64,000 nucleotides of DNA from the NCBI RefSeq assembly GCF_043641665.1, contig NC_092193.1, forward strand, positions 17,360,817 to 17,424,816, in the 5' to 3' direction. Each line of letters starts with the position of its first letter. The first letter of the stretch is position 1. Positions 1-13,419 of this stretch are shown here, in pieces. Source of the stretch: Enoplosus armatus (lineage: Eukaryota > Chordata > Actinopteri > Centrarchiformes > Enoplosidae). A program made the translations under genes and the position numbers. Below the pieces are notes generated by a model. That model saw nothing but the letters and a program-made list of their open reading frames with translations, ran no database searches and was not told the DNA's origin.

Positions 1-1505
1 CATAGATATTTTCTGTCAATGCACATAAACTACATTTTCTCACATCAGCATGCATTGTTTTTCATTTTAGTCCAGCGTCAGGAATAGACTGCTGTTACTG
101 TCAGACACTAAGCAAATGCAGGTAGACACGACCGCTATGGCTGCCAAAATTAGAAGGATGCTAATGACATTGCTGTAAAATACAGAGATCATTTCAATCA
201 ATTAGCTGAAAGCATTTGCGTCGCTGGTAAAGCCAAGAGAGAGAGAAGCAACAAATATGCCGTGCTCCTCAAGTTGGACGAGGAGGAAGTCGCCCCGGTT
301 TCAGCCGTGACAGATGCTGGAGCATGCCTGGACACTGTTGGACTGTTAAAACTTTGCAGACAGACAGCTTGATATTTCACATTCGACCTCAGTGGGCCTC
401 CAAAGCAAGAAATGTAATACGCGTTTGACTGCCAGACTATGAGAGAACAGAGTCATGCTGTGACACAGATTGGAGTTCAAATGTGAAGAGCCTTTCTGCA
501 GGACCAGCAGTTTGCGCAATCCTCTGCTTTCCTATTTTATATCAGAGTAATATTTGTTTTTTTATGTAAAACGAACATATTCATCCCACTCCTTCTTAGA
601 ATAATAATTTGAACACTAAGGTGAATGGATTACGACCAGAAATGGACTTCATGATTATTTTTCTACATTTTTCTGTCATTATTATTTTAGGTATGAATAC
701 TAATGTGTGTCAATTTAACCTCCCCGAATAGAAAAACTTTAGCCTTTTTTTTATGAATAATAATCCTTCTCATACTCAGAACTCTTGCATAATTCTCAGT
801 GCTCCTGCTTCTCACTGAATCTGTTTGAGCTGCGCTGCTATCTCACCCGTGCAGCCAGGGGAAAAGTAGATAGTGTATCATTCCTAAGAGCGGGGAGATT
901 CTTTTGATTCACTCACTCCACTCTGCAGGGAGGTCAGAGGTCAGAGTCAGCTACAGGCCAGTCATCCTGAAGCTGGTGGGGATTCAGTGTCACTCTGAAG
1001 GACATTTTGGTAAGAGTGTTTCTTACCGGAGTCCTCCTGTGTTAGGGTCAGTAATCCTGCTCAATGCGCCACCATGCTGCCCCAAAGTCACACTTCTTCT
1101 AAACTTTAAAAAAACAAAAATCCTAGCACTATTTTCTGCATGAATTATTGTTCTTTCAGAGATTTGAATAGCGTTTGCTGACTTGTATTTCAGAAAAGAT
1201 GCTAATGGCTCTACAGAGTGTCTGTAATCCAAATAAAATAAAACAGATTATGTTCGGCACATTCCCACAGCAGCATTGTGTCTTGTGAATCAATACAAAG
1301 TCCTAATTGAACAATATTGCTGAGCAGAAAGCTCTCCTGCGACTTCTGATCTGTTCTTTGCCATGCAGGAGAAAGTGAGTCACATTCATCCCACTGCATG
1401 CTTTTGTGTCTCTAATTACAGAGGGCACATTCTCATATTTTCATTTAGACTATTTATGGTGAATCATGAAATACTGTCACAGTGCCACCTGCTTTCTCTC
1501 CTTCT

Positions 1506-1548
<43 letters not shown>

Positions 1549-4220
1549 GAATTGTTGTTAAGGTTTGAGTGTTTCATGACTCATCACTTTCCTCTCCCTT
1601 CCCCCTCTCTCATCCCGTCTCCTACAGCCCCACAGTCTCTGAAAGTTCAGTTCCCCTGCTCTCACTTTGTATGAGGCAAGTCTAATTAGAGTGAATTATT
1701 TGGCTGATGGTCTGTGAAACACATTGCGCCAATTATCAGTGTACTATAAACAGACTGTTATCTGTGAAATCCCTCTGCCTGGGAGCGTACGAGGATGGAA
1801 GCGTGATTAATATGCAAAGAAACCAGGTCACAGATAAAACTATCCATTGGTCAAACCGGAGACTCCTACAGGGGGACAACTGTGGTCTCTGCTTTTGATT
1901 CTGAGCAGGGTGTTATGTCCTTACATGAGATGAAGCACATCGTTAACATCGTAATGTTATCACTATTACTGAATACATGTTAAAACACTGACGAATAAAC
2001 ATTTTACACAGAAGATCTGTAGCCAGGGATACTGTCTGTGAATGTTTAGTCAAGGATTATGTTAGATCTAATCTTTTAATAGTTCTATAATTTACTTAAT
2101 AACTAAGTTAGAATTGTATTTGTTTTAGTAGTGAACATCTGTTTTGAAAGAAACTCATTCATGACTACATTAATCATCTGTCATTGAAGGATGAAATTGG
2201 TCAGAGTGACTCAGCAGCCAACACTGAAAACATTTCTCTACTGCCAATAAAGAACTGAAAGAACATATTACTGTATTATGATACAGACTTATTGATGCCA
2301 TCAGGCCACACTTTTTAGTTAGTCCACTGATAAAGAATTAGTACCAGTATCGCAGTAAAATCACCATGGAATCCGTCATCGTGTCTGGAATTGTTAGACC
2401 CTTTCCCCGAACAGTGATTGCCCAATAATAGCTTAGTAATTTTCACTTTTGATGAGTTTGCCTGTGGATTTCTCCACATGTTGAAGCGACTTCAGGGGGG
2501 GCATAGGGTATATATTGTAGACAGCTTTACAGGCATAGCAATGGTAACTAAGGGGGTGGGGCTTAGCGAATGGTCAGTTGTTCAATGTAGCGATAGGATT
2601 CATCTCCAGACAACATCATCACCATTACAGTCCATCTCTCCTCCTCTGATTCGGCGAAGACTGGTTCAAGCCAACATCTGAAAACTGAGCTGTAAAGTAT
2701 TGTAGAAATAACATATGCAACTTTCCCTTTAATGTGGGTGAAATTGAAGTGAACACTTAAAGCTACTTGACTCCTCCTTAGTGGTGTTTATATTGAGTTT
2801 GTAAACCTTAATGTCCACCCTGTAGGGAGACCTTCGATGATAACAGGAACCTGAATCATCTTACAACAGCTAATAACAGCTAACCTCATTATGTTATAGA
2901 GTGCATCATAATGTTTACGCCGCAGTTTCCAGCATTGCCAGCCCACTATACAGCACTACATCTTATTAGTTATTCTGAATAGCTCGTGCTCTAGTTAACA
3001 CAATTCATTTGGGTCTCATTAAAGTGTTTTTAATGAATAAAGAAGCAAATGAATGTGCTCCGGTGGTGACCTCTGTTGGTTAAGAACATCATTAGAATCA
3101 CCAGCCATCAAAGTGTAGGCCGATCCTGGCTGATTACCAGGAATGTGGACAAAGCAGTTTGAAAACCTGATAAACAAAATGTGTGTGTGTTTGTTTGCAG
3201 CGTCCTTCTTATTGTAATTACATCCCAAATAAAGAAAATACCTGCGCACAATATATAGTTTCCTTTACTGTAATCACAACAACAATGTTAAGTAAAAGAC
3301 AGTGGAGGTGGGTTCACATTTATGGATTCAACTCCTCATCATATCATACTGACCATGTGAGTGTGTGTACTGAAAAATGGGTCATTACTCGTAATGATAT
3401 TTCAATAAAAAACTGGTAAATTACCATGGATGCCAAGTGTACACATCAGCAGCCTTGTCAAATATTAATACATTATATACCCAATTTTCATTATGGGAAT
3501 TAAATGGTCGCTGACCTGGCACTAAGGCAGTTAGTTATGATTCCATTTAATTTATTCAAATGAGCAAGTTTCAGAAATATGACAAGACAGAATATGCAAC
3601 TAATTTATGTAAACCATGTTAGTTTTGTTTTGGTGGCTCATGCAAATTACGTGTCCTTGCAGTCTGAAAATAAATCTAAAAATAGACCCTCTATTAAGTG
3701 CTGACTGCTAAATTAAAGAAAGGTTAACAAAGTTCAACAGATATTGTTGTGAGTATATTTGTGCCATGACAGTGGTCATGATACTTTCTGTATGTGTAAT
3801 TTCCACCATGTCTAAATTTCACAGTATTTACTCTGATTTCATACAGCTGCATATAATGTGAAGTATGCAGTATGGTGATGTACCACATTTGATTAAAAGG
3901 TGGTATATAGAGAATGTGGCCTGTAAATGGAAGTGTGATAACTTGCATGTTTGTATTAGCTGAGAACATGAGTGTGAAATAAGACTCTTGTGTCCCTTGT
4001 AAAGTAAAGTTCCCTTAAGCGAGTCACTTTTAATCCAACTGCTGCAGAAGTGTGGTTGTTGTCGGCCTTCAGTAGCAGACCATTCAATTGGTAATATATT
4101 GGACACTTTATACATCCGGAAGACCGAGATCCAAAACATAATCATACACAGAGAATATAGCTGAATTAGGTGTAATTCATTGAATGATTATCAAATGAAA
4201 ATTATTTAAATAAACTATGA
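1..4220. other. Upstream intergenic block, no gene seen
   Basis: AT-rich with only short ORFs and no splice-linked coding signature. It contains a (CT)n microsatellite at 1507-1548. The stretch 2500-2700 (GGGGTGGGGCTTAGC region) reads like a fish interspersed repeat, but I cannot name it. Confidence 0.6.
1507..1548. repeat. (CT)n microsatellite
   Basis: About 20 CT units with one TTT interruption. Its translation gives the Ser/Leu run in a spurious ORF. Confidence 0.95.
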
Positions 4221-4224
4221 ATTC

Positions 4225-4415
4225 CCATGATGGCCCAGTGGTTCACACTGTTGTCTCACAGTAAAAATCTTGAAATGCCTTTCTGAGTGAATTAACATGT
4301 TCTCCCTGTGCCTGTTTCACAGGCGCTCAGGTGTTTCCTCCCACACTCCAAAGACATGCAGGTTAGGTGAGTTGGAGACTCTAAATTGCCTGAAGGTGTG
4401 AATGTGAGTTTACAT
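4225..4415 (+). repeat. SINE-like element, forward copy
   Basis: The head TGGCCCAGTGG (4231-4241) resembles a tRNA-type box A. It is followed by ACTGTTGTCTCACAG, CATGTTCTCCCTGTGCCTG (4296-4314), CTCCAAAGACATGCAGGTTA and GACTCTAAATTGCC, wording that I know from an abundant teleost SINE-like repeat. Box B is degenerate. It is paired with a reverse copy downstream. Confidence 0.65.
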
Positions 4416-4442
4416 GGTTTTCTATCTGTTCAGCTTGTGTCA

Positions 4443-4530
4443 CCAATTAACCAGCATGTCTTTGGACTGTGGGAGGAAGCCGGAGCACCCGGAGAAAACC
4501 CAGGCAGGCACAGGGAGAACATGCAAAGAC
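4443..4530 (-). repeat. SINE-like element, reverse copy facing the previous one
   Basis: CAGGCACAGGGAGAACATG (4505-4523) is the exact reverse complement of 4296-4314. The segment 4447-4475 matches 4337-4365 inverted with two differences in 29. Together they form a hairpin-capable inverted repeat with about 80 bp between the nearest matching arms (4365 to 4447). Confidence 0.75.
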
Positions 4531-4555
4531 TACACTGAAAGGCCCCTGGCCGGAA

Positions 4556-4925
4556 GGTTTTATATAATATGGTATAATATAATATATAGTATAGTACAGC
4601 GATACAGTCTGATGGCAGTGGGCACAAATGCACTCCATTTTGCTTCTAGGTAAGATGAACCAACACCAACCACTCCTCCAACAGCAGAGGAGTGGTCAGG
4701 AAAAATTTTGAAGGTGGCAGGAACCTGAGTTGAAGCGGAAGTCTGGAGAGGAATGGCGCCCTGTAACGGTCTTCACTGCAGCAGACTTTTTGCAGCCTGT
4801 CATTCGTTTCATCCCATTCTACACCTCCTTCTCACTATTCTCTCTCAGTTTCCTAATGATAGACTGACAACCTGTGGGGGGGCGTACCAGGATGTAGCTC
4901 CTGCATCGGATAAGAGAGTATAGAA
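4556..4925. repeat. Probable diverged retroelement fragment
   Basis: An AT-rich stretch is followed by CAGTCTGATGGCAGTGGGC and further text that I associate with a fish LINE-like repeat, ending near a GATAGACTGACAACCTG motif similar to the tail of the adjacent SINE family. It is too diverged to classify. Confidence 0.4.
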
Positions 4926-5129
4926 AATGATTTGATATTCATTCCCAGCATGTAGCACGCTTGGTCAAGAGTTACCACATTAAAGAGTGACTATGTAATT
5001 TAGGAATAATAATAATCTAAGAATAAATAAGACACTTACAAATTAAAAGTTGAATTCATGAGCAATGAAACAAAGCACAAAGCATTGTTTAATATGTCTC
5101 TAATGTAGCCACTCTACCATGAGGCTGAT

Positions 5130-5625
5130 AACAACAGTGGGATGGATTGCCATTAAATTGGTATTCATGGTACCCAGAGGATGATGCATTACAACTGACC
5201 AGCAGGTCAAAATGTTCATTTATCTGGTGCCACCGTGAGGTTTTGAGTGAAACACAAAACCAACTATGGGATGACTTACCATGAAATTTGGTACGCACAT
5301 TCATGTTATCCTCTGGATCAATTTCAATAACTTTGATGATCCTTTAACTTTTCATCTAGTGCCATCATCAAGTCAAAATTTAAATTTGTTTAATGCTTTG
5401 GTTTATGACCAAATACCTGAAAAACTGATGCCATTCCCATCATCCTCAGCTGTACTTTTGTGGTGCTAATCAGCAAATATTAGCATGCCAACACACTAAA
5501 CTAAGACAATGAACATGGTAAAACTATATGGTATACCTGCTAAACATCAACATGTGAGCATGCTGACGTAAGCATTTGCCTAAAACAGTCTCACAGAGCC
5601 GGTAGTCCTAGCTTGTTTTGTTTAC
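5130..5625 (+). repeat. Unclassified fish interspersed repeat (AGCATGCTAACA family), + copy
   Basis: It contains CCATGAAATTTGGTACGCAC, CTTTTCATCTAGTGCCATCA, TTTATGACCAAATACCTG and ATACCTGCTAAACATCAACA. The last block is present inverted at 31455-31480. No transposase or reverse transcriptase is visible. Confidence 0.7.
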
Positions 5626-8260
5626 TGGGGAACATCGCACTGAGTGTGATGAAAGAGAAGTACAAGGTGGATTTGCAAGCATCATTTCAATAGCAAAATA
5701 CATACAAAGTAGAGCATTGTTGATTCTTCCTTGAGCAAATGATATAGATCAAATCTTTTTACTTTCATAGTCGCAGTCATTTCAATATAGTCCTCCATGA
5801 AAATGTATCAGATGAAACTCTTTGGAAGTCTTAAGAGGCAAATCTGTGACAATGTTTTGTGTCACAGTTCAGGCACTGTCTGTCCCGGCAGTTGAAGTGG
5901 TTATGTTGAGTTGGAATCAGCTTTCAAGTCTTTGGTCATTTGTTACTGTACAGCTTTCCGTCCAAGCAAATTCAGACAAGTTGGACATTGGTTTGACCAG
6001 GTCTCATGTTCGCAGCTGGTGGAAACTGTTGGTGAACGATACCTCCCCCTTTCTGTTTTTCAGATTACATTTTGAACATGAAAAGCATCTATGCAAATCA
6101 TCCCCCATAACCATGCTTCTCAGATTGTGCCCTTGTTGAGATGTATCAAGACAACATCTTCCCTGTGGTGGAAGGAAGGAGTGGTGTTTTGCCCTAATTA
6201 ACCCACTTAGATTGTATCCGAGGCCAAGATTAAACGATACCTTTCATTCTGTGCCAGCAGTCAGCCTCATTTGTCTTCAGGACACAATCTCCTCTGTTTT
6301 AAGTCAAGGGTAAAAGAACAACACTCTGGGTGGTTTACCAATTGTATAACTCAGAGTCTGGCCAACTGAGCCGACAGAAGCACGTCAGAGCTCACTTATG
6401 AATTGATGACTAGTGCATCACTCAGCCAGTTTTCTTCTTTTCTTTTTGTGTTTTTGTCTGTGTGTGTGTGTGGAGAGAGAGTGGAGGGGAGGGCTCACCA
6501 TTTGACGTGATTTTCTTTCAATGGAGAAAACTGCTATCACAAAAAACAGGAAATTAGATAGGTGAGGCATTCTTCTTCACTTCAAAAACGTCCATCTTTG
6601 GTATTCATGTGAGCCCACAAGGGACCTGTCGAGGTACCTCCCTCCTAATATTCAGGGGGATTAACTCTGGGTGCGATAGAGGACGGCCTTCCTTTCCCAC
6701 ATTCCTGTTATAAGAACTAATTAACAGGCAGGAAAAACATTCAGCCTCGAATATTCATTCTATTCAATTCAAAAGACTTGCAGAGACCACTCATCCTGAA
6801 AATGTCAGTTTGTGCCCAATAGGTTTTTTGGCAAAGTGAATTAGTCAGTACTTCAAACTGCGTGTCAGCCGAGCACTTGAGTAATGAATAAGTAATTCAG
6901 GTGTTTGCTATCTAAAGGAGGAATAGATCAATTGCAGAAATCTTCAAAATGCAGCCATATCACTCACTGACAGAAGAAGGGAGGGCAATCGATAGATCAG
7001 CTTTAAAATCAGAATGTGAAGTCTTTTTTTTTCAGCCGGGACTTTCTGACAAGTGATAAACAAGACACGTTTTGCATGCAGTCAATAGTGTTTGCTTGCC
7101 GTTCAACTCAGTCAGACTGATTTAACAATTAACTTTTCACCCCACACTGAAGGCTATACTGACCACACACTTATACAAATGAAAGCAATCCACATATCTA
7201 GTTAAGCTCTCAACAAACTGTAGTAAATCTAACCTGCTGTTTTCCAGGGTTGCCCATCTTCTATCACACATGGCTATTTTAGATTCTACTTGCAGAAAAC
7301 TGACCGAGGGTAGACAACAAGGAGAGACTGATGTAAGTTAACTCAGAATCAGCCTCAGAGTCCAAACAACAACAGATGTTAAGTTTCCATATTAAGCCAT
7401 ACCATGCATGGCTTTCTCTACAGAGAGATGTGTTTGTGCTCCGAGCACCTCTAAAGTAATTTCTATTTTATTTATGTGAAAACTTTATCCTGTTTTGATA
7501 GGAGGACATTACAAAAGACCTGTAATCTAGAAAATGACATGACAACGGATGTGTGGGTGCTGTAGATATATAGTATCTGTAATGTTATGGATGCAACTTG
7601 AAAATGATGAGTGCCACGCCAAAAAAGCTTATTCTAAAAAAAAAAAGATAAATGTGGGATTATTGTCAAACTCTTAAGTGAAAATTGGAGGTCCAATACT
7701 GTTGTGAAGTTCCTTAAAGGTCAAATCTGTAATTGCAGCTTTATTTATCCAGAGATTTATTGGGCCTGAGATATATTCCATCAATCAGAAAATTATTAAT
7801 TGAGCTTTTCTAATACAAGGCCTGTCATTATATGACAGAGAAAATGTATGATGTCTTATACAACAGCTAAAAATAGTTTGATTAATTACAGTGTTGGACT
7901 ATTATACTACATATCATTGGAGTTGCCACAAAACAGTATTTTGAATCACAATGAATTCTAATGGGTTAAGTTTTACTATTGATTAAAGTCAACCACCTCA
8001 ATGGCATATTCCCACAAAATTCTCAAATTAATTTTAAATTGCGTCAGTACTTTTTTTCTTCACAACCTTCTAACACAAACAGACAAAACAACTTCATAAA
8101 TTAATTCAAACCTGCAACAATGGATCTTTTGGCCACTTGAAGAAACAAGTTGTGAACACAACATAGCCGTATCATCTCCTTTTAAGTTGATATGGCAAAC
8201 TTGTTAGCTAAGATTTGCTTATTTACACACCCAGCAATTAAGGAGCCACATGATCGTTCA
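5626..8260. other. Intergenic block, no gene seen
   Basis: The stretch 6640-7090 is non-repetitive, rich in TAATTA/ATTCA-type motifs, and looks like possible conserved non-coding DNA. The remainder is AT-rich without recognisable features apart from a short (GT)n at 6458-6472. Confidence 0.45.
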
Positions 8261-8269
8261 TTTGGGGTG

Positions 8270-8600
8270 ATGAGTGTAAGTCCAGTAGTCGCTCTCTTTA
8301 ATCTCTGCTTTTGGTGTCTGGCAAACTCCTGAGGGAAATATCTGTCTTTTTAGCTGCTAAATGCCACTATGTTCACCAGCTAGTCTCCAACTGTCTGTCT
8401 GCTGTGTGCTGCTGAGCAGGCAGTGTTGAGTTGGTTCAGAGCTTTTTCACTGAAAACAGCTGCCAGCTGCGGCTGAAAACGACACAGTGAGAGCGATGAG
8501 AGTGAACCAAAACAGGAAAGTTGCAGTCGGACAGCTAAACAATGAGCTGAAACTCCCTATAAAGCTCTGTAAAGCTGAGAGTTGATACATTGTTATTATA
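8270..8600 (-). repeat. Interspersed repeat with two reverse-oriented relatives at 10.8 and 12.8 kb
   Basis: CTGAGGGAAATATCTG, AGCTGCTAAATGC, CTGAAAACAGCTGCC and GAGAGCGATGAGAGTGA all recur as reverse complements at 10785-11060. It is a fish repeat of unknown class with no coding capacity. Confidence 0.7.
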
Positions 8601-9805
8601 AAAATACGAATTATAGCCAATTTAAACTGGCATTAACAGTTTTTTGGTCACTTGGGGGGGTTAAAACACAACATTGACATAAAAGTTGATATGACAGACT
8701 TGTTAGCAAACTAATTACACATCCAGCAAACACATACAAAAATATTACTAAGTGCAACTTGAAATGAAGCTGAGCAAAATTAGGCAGTAATAACAGTATC
8801 AGGTTGTCTTGTATTGTGTTTGTGTGCGAAGCTTGCTTATCAAAATGCAGCAGTCTTCATTCTGTCAACCCCTCTGTTCACTCTTCTGTCCCCTGAAGAG
8901 GAGTAATGAATAATAACCCTAACGAAAATGGCTAATAATAACTAAACTGAACCAAACTAAAAGTAAAATATGTTCCTGTGGATTTTGGTGTACATCGAGC
9001 AGATGAGCTTTTAGCTTGATCCTGTCTGTAATTTAAACTGGGTGCTCAGGGATTTAAAAGAATAAAGTACAGAGAGACGTCCAATGTGCAAGATTTTGTC
9101 GTCCTTCGTTTGAAGGTTAGAGACACATTATTATGCTTCTAAAAGGAATTGCAAATAAAACATGACCAATGTAGCAAATCTTGAGCAACAGCAAATAAAA
9201 CCACACTTGCTCAGTGAAAAATGTTGGAAAGGATAATTTTGGAATTATGCTCTGCTTGTTTTTTGTCCTTTGTTTATCATGGGGGAAGAGTAGAAACAAA
9301 AGTGTTTTCTATGCTTGCTATAGGGCCAAATGGTTGCTGAAGTCTTTTTGATCTAGGAAGGAGCTTGTGTCCTAGAAAGGATTTCCATTGGGAGCATCTT
9401 GAATGCTTTGTGCTGGAATGTACCATGAATAGAAAACATGCTAGTGGATGAGTGACGGCTGCCTAAAGGTGAGAGAAGCTGCGCAGAGGCTCAAAGGTTG
9501 TCTCTTCAAACCCTCAGACTGGATGGGCAAATGTGGGCAGGGTAAATGAAGGAGTTCCACTCTCCTCACCCTCCACTGGTAGCACTGATCATCCAGAACA
9601 CATCCCATCACTGCTGAAGAAAAAAAAAAATCCCATTTCATATTACAATCTGTGTCACTGCTGTACTCCGTGGCAGCGTGTTCTTGCTAGTCAAGAGATG
9701 AAGCCTTTGAGCTGTTTTGAGGAAGTTAAGTGATGCAACCTTCTATCTCATATGCTGAAATGTGGCAAGTCATGTAGATGAAGTACGCATATTCTCTCAG
9801 ATGTT

Positions 9806-9832
9806 GGGGCGGGGGGAGGGGGCGGGCGAGGG
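9806..9832 (+). other. G-quadruplex candidate
   Basis: Five runs of three or more G are separated by one to three bases within 27 nt. This meets the usual G4 motif rule. It is isolated in AT-rich intergenic DNA. Confidence 0.7.
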
Positions 9833-10784
9833 TCTCTGCTCACATTATTGTTTCAACAACACAGGATAAAAGGCTGTGAATGTCGCTTAAATATTCACTG
9901 AGTTTCACTGACCGGCATCGACACTGGAGCTCCTCGTTCCAGTTTGACGTGCCTCAGACAGATGAGAGAGGGAAACATTTGCACATCTTTCACTCCTTCA
10001 GTCATAAAAAAAGGGTGAGCTCGCTGTTGCGCATCAAAGGAGGGCACAGCATCCGAAAGCTCTGAAAATAAGTTTATGTGGAAAAGATGGAGATATTTGA
10101 GATTCAGGGGCAGAGATAGGGCCTGTGTGCCAAGACAGAAAGCGTGCGCCTGTGACTGGAAGAAGTCTTCAATGAATAACACGCACACAAATGTATTTAT
10201 GATTTATATAGTGCATAACACACACAATCCAACCAGTGCACGCAACATATATCATGTAAAGAACTGGATTTTAAATATGGAGGCGTTTTGATCAAACTAA
10301 CATCCCTTTCAAAGCAAATTACAAATAAATGAATGACTTCTAAAAAGCTAGAAGCTGTAGTACAAATTAAAACGTCACATCGGCAGTTGTTTGAGCCTTC
10401 AGCTGATCAAGTAAACATTCAAATGAAATTATTAAAACACAAAGCTATGAATCTAATCAAACATGATCATAGCTGCTCATCACTTGCCCTCCGTCAGTAA
10501 AAGGGGGTGTACCTATTCAAGATGGATCTCCCTATGACGGCATAACGCTGAATTTCTGACAGTGAGTTTAAGTGGGTTTGTCGGTGGAGCACAAGTAAGA
10601 TTAGTGAGTCAAGAGAATTTCAATAATAGCAATCAGTATAGCCATGTCAATTTCAACCTACACAGATTTCCTGCCACTATGAATTATTTACTTTTAATGC
10701 GACTATAATTGCTATTTTCATAATAACAATGGATCAAATGACTTTGTTTGATGTATAAGCCGTCGCGGTCTTAAAGCGTCTTTC

Positions 10785-11060
10785 AGCTTATTGTTTTGGT
10801 TTTCCAGCCCGCAGCTTTTAATGCTTTGATTCACTCTCATCGCTCTCATGGTGTTATTTTCGGCTGCAGCGGGCAGCTGTTTTCAGCAAAACAGCTCTAG
10901 AAACCTACTGTACACTACCTGCTCAGCACCAAACAGCAGACAGGCATGCTTAGCGACAAGCTGGTGAGCATTTAGCTGCTGAGACCCAGATATTTCCCTC
11001 AGGAGTTGCTGGAGACCAAAAACAGAGCCACAAGAGAGTGAATGTTGGTGGGCAGAAATA
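10785..11060 (+). repeat. Second copy of the 8.3 kb repeat, opposite orientation
   Basis: CTCATCGCTCTCATGG, GGCAGCTGTTTTCAG, CAGCACCAAACAGC and ATATTTCCCTCAGGAG match the reverse complement of 8270-8600. The two form an inverted pair about 2.2 kb apart. Confidence 0.7.
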
Positions 11061-12179
11061 TGACTCCAAATTAATGTTGATGTCGGCTTAAGAAAATATT
11101 TGATTTAATATTATCATATCGATTTGTCAAATCATATCTGTATTATAATGGGCCATGTGATCTTGCTGTTGATGTGGGGAGAGAGAGCACAGCCTGCAGG
11201 TCTGACTCAACTGACAGCTGGTTTCCTGTTGTGTCTTCATGTGTACCAGGGATGACAGAGCCGGATCATGTATCATATATGATGTTGGGAACACGCAATA
11301 CGAAAGTGAATGCAATATCAGACGACGATGAATGTCAGTCTTCCATGAGCAGCCAAAACCTGTCTGCTAAGCCGTTAGCTGAGTAGTGTTGAGTCTTGTC
11401 ACTCAGCTCAGATTCAGTCCTGTCACACTGTGTCGAGGCCCGAGATGTGTCAGAATTTGTTTGATCTCTGTTTATCGTGTCAAATCTGTCCTCGCTTGCA
11501 TAAAACGTGGATAATGTAAATGCTGCCGATTTTTCAATGTGGTGAAACGGTATTAAAAAGATGAATGCACAATAAATGAACAATGATATGATAAATCTTG
11601 CAGGAGCCCCTGGCCCGTCCTCAAGTTACTTTGGGAAGAACTGCTCTAGTTAACCTTGACCTTTAAAAACGCTCAACAGCGGTTGAAGTCTCAAAAATAT
11701 CAAAGAATCAGCCGGCCTCTCGACTCTTTGTACAGCGTACAATACCACGGGACACCAGATGGCCACAGAAACCTCTCTTTCATTGCCTGTGGCTTTTATC
11801 TCTGCTCATTAAAGAAAGACCCTTTCTCAATACATAAGCTGACCCTACTCTGCTTGTAACAAATCCGGGTAGAGAGGTTTACTGAATGAAAGATTTGAAT
11901 CGATTGATTTGAAAGGTATGAATCACTGACTGCACAAACATGAACAATAATGACCCTCAGTCCTTAAAGTATTGAGCAGCCTGAAGAGTCATTGGCCTGT
12001 AATGCCCTGACTGAGAGGAGTAGGAGATGAAGGGGAAAGTGAAGAGGGACAGAAAGCTCTCTGGGCTGCAGCTGCCAGCCCAGCACCTCTCATGGAATAA
12101 AAATGCACCTCTTATCTCTGATTCTGTGGCCTCGGCTTGATCCACACTGATCTAAAATGACTTTGTAGTTCCAGAACAT

Positions 12180-12310
12180 TATCCTGCCTCTTCGCAGCCA
12201 TCAGTGGCATCGGCCAACACACAAGCATTAATTATAAATCCATTAAAAGGGCTGGTTCGTCCGCAATGCAGCCATTATCAGATGACATGTCATTATTTTC
12301 CCTCCTCACT
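12180..12310. promoter_or_regulatory. Candidate conserved non-coding element
   Basis: Non-repetitive sequence with a homeodomain-type core (TTAATTATAAATCC) and a perfect palindrome TGACATGTCA at 12283-12292 (two inverted TGACA, a Meis/TGIF-type half-site). No conservation data were available; this is inference from composition and motifs. Confidence 0.25.
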
Positions 12311-12769
12311 GCAGCAGTGAGTGGTGGCGGCTCCTGGCGGGTTCACAGGAACAAACATCTCATCTGTTTAAGGGGGCTGGTGTGGGGACATGCTGAGCGG
12401 GTGAGGGGTCTCTGGGGGTAATGTGGCGTCCGGGCAATGACAGAGTGATGACAGTGGTTGGGACATTAATTACAATTTATCAATCCTAAAAAAATTATGT
12501 ACAGTGGCCGAGAGAGTTCAAGGCACTGCAACTTGAGAAAACACAAAAAAGTAAAGTAAAAAAATTAATAAATGATATGAAAAATCTTCACCACTTTGAC
12601 AACACACACATTGCATTTAGAGGAAATGCTGCAAAAAAAAACCCAGAAGCTAATTAAAGCTGCTATAATCAATATATTAACAATGCATGAAATGAGTAAG
12701 TGTATGTGAAAGCGTTCACTTGCAGTAATGAACCCACAGATCCCAATTACCACCCAACTCTGCAGTTCC

Positions 12770-13045
12770 CCTCAGCTCTTCAGAGGGTTTTGCCATCTTT
12801 AACCCACTGTTTTGGATTCATGGCAAACAACTTTTTGACACTTGCCGCTCTCATCTGCGTCGCTTCCGGAAAAAGCTGTGAAAACCCACTGCACCCAGCA
12901 CCAAACAGCTACAGATTCAGCTGGTGGCGACTAGCTGCTGAACATGGGTTTGCATTTACAAGCTAAAGAGCCATATTTCCCATAGAGCTAAAAGGAAAGT
13001 GAGCGCTGGACTTAACATTTGCCAGGTGGCCAGAAACACACCTCC
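12770..13045 (+). repeat. Third copy of the same repeat, more diverged
   Basis: It shares CTCATCTGCGTCGC-like text, CAGCACCAAACAGC, AGCTGCTGAACATG and AGAGCCATATTTCCC with the 10.8 kb copy, in the same orientation. Confidence 0.6.
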
Positions 13046-13419
13046 AAATGAATTCTAATGTTGCTGTGTATCTGCTGGAAGTTCCATATCGACTTGCTTG
13101 TCATGCTGCCCCCACGTGGCCAAAACATCAGTTAATGCAGGTTTAAGAAACACATTGACCAATTTGATGACACAAATTGAACAGCAGCGCACTGCAAATA
13201 GGAAAACACAAGCTAATACAGAAACACTGCAAGTCGTACACAACAACAAGGGGACTAATGAAAAAGCTGGTCAGTAGAAAGCTGAACGCTAGGTGAAGAG
13301 TCAGCATCTCCAATATATATAATCACATCTCTTCTCAAATTTAAAACTACTGTTCATCAGACTAGATCCCAGGACTGCGTAATCATGGATATCCCATGAA
13401 TAAATACTGAACTTGGGAA

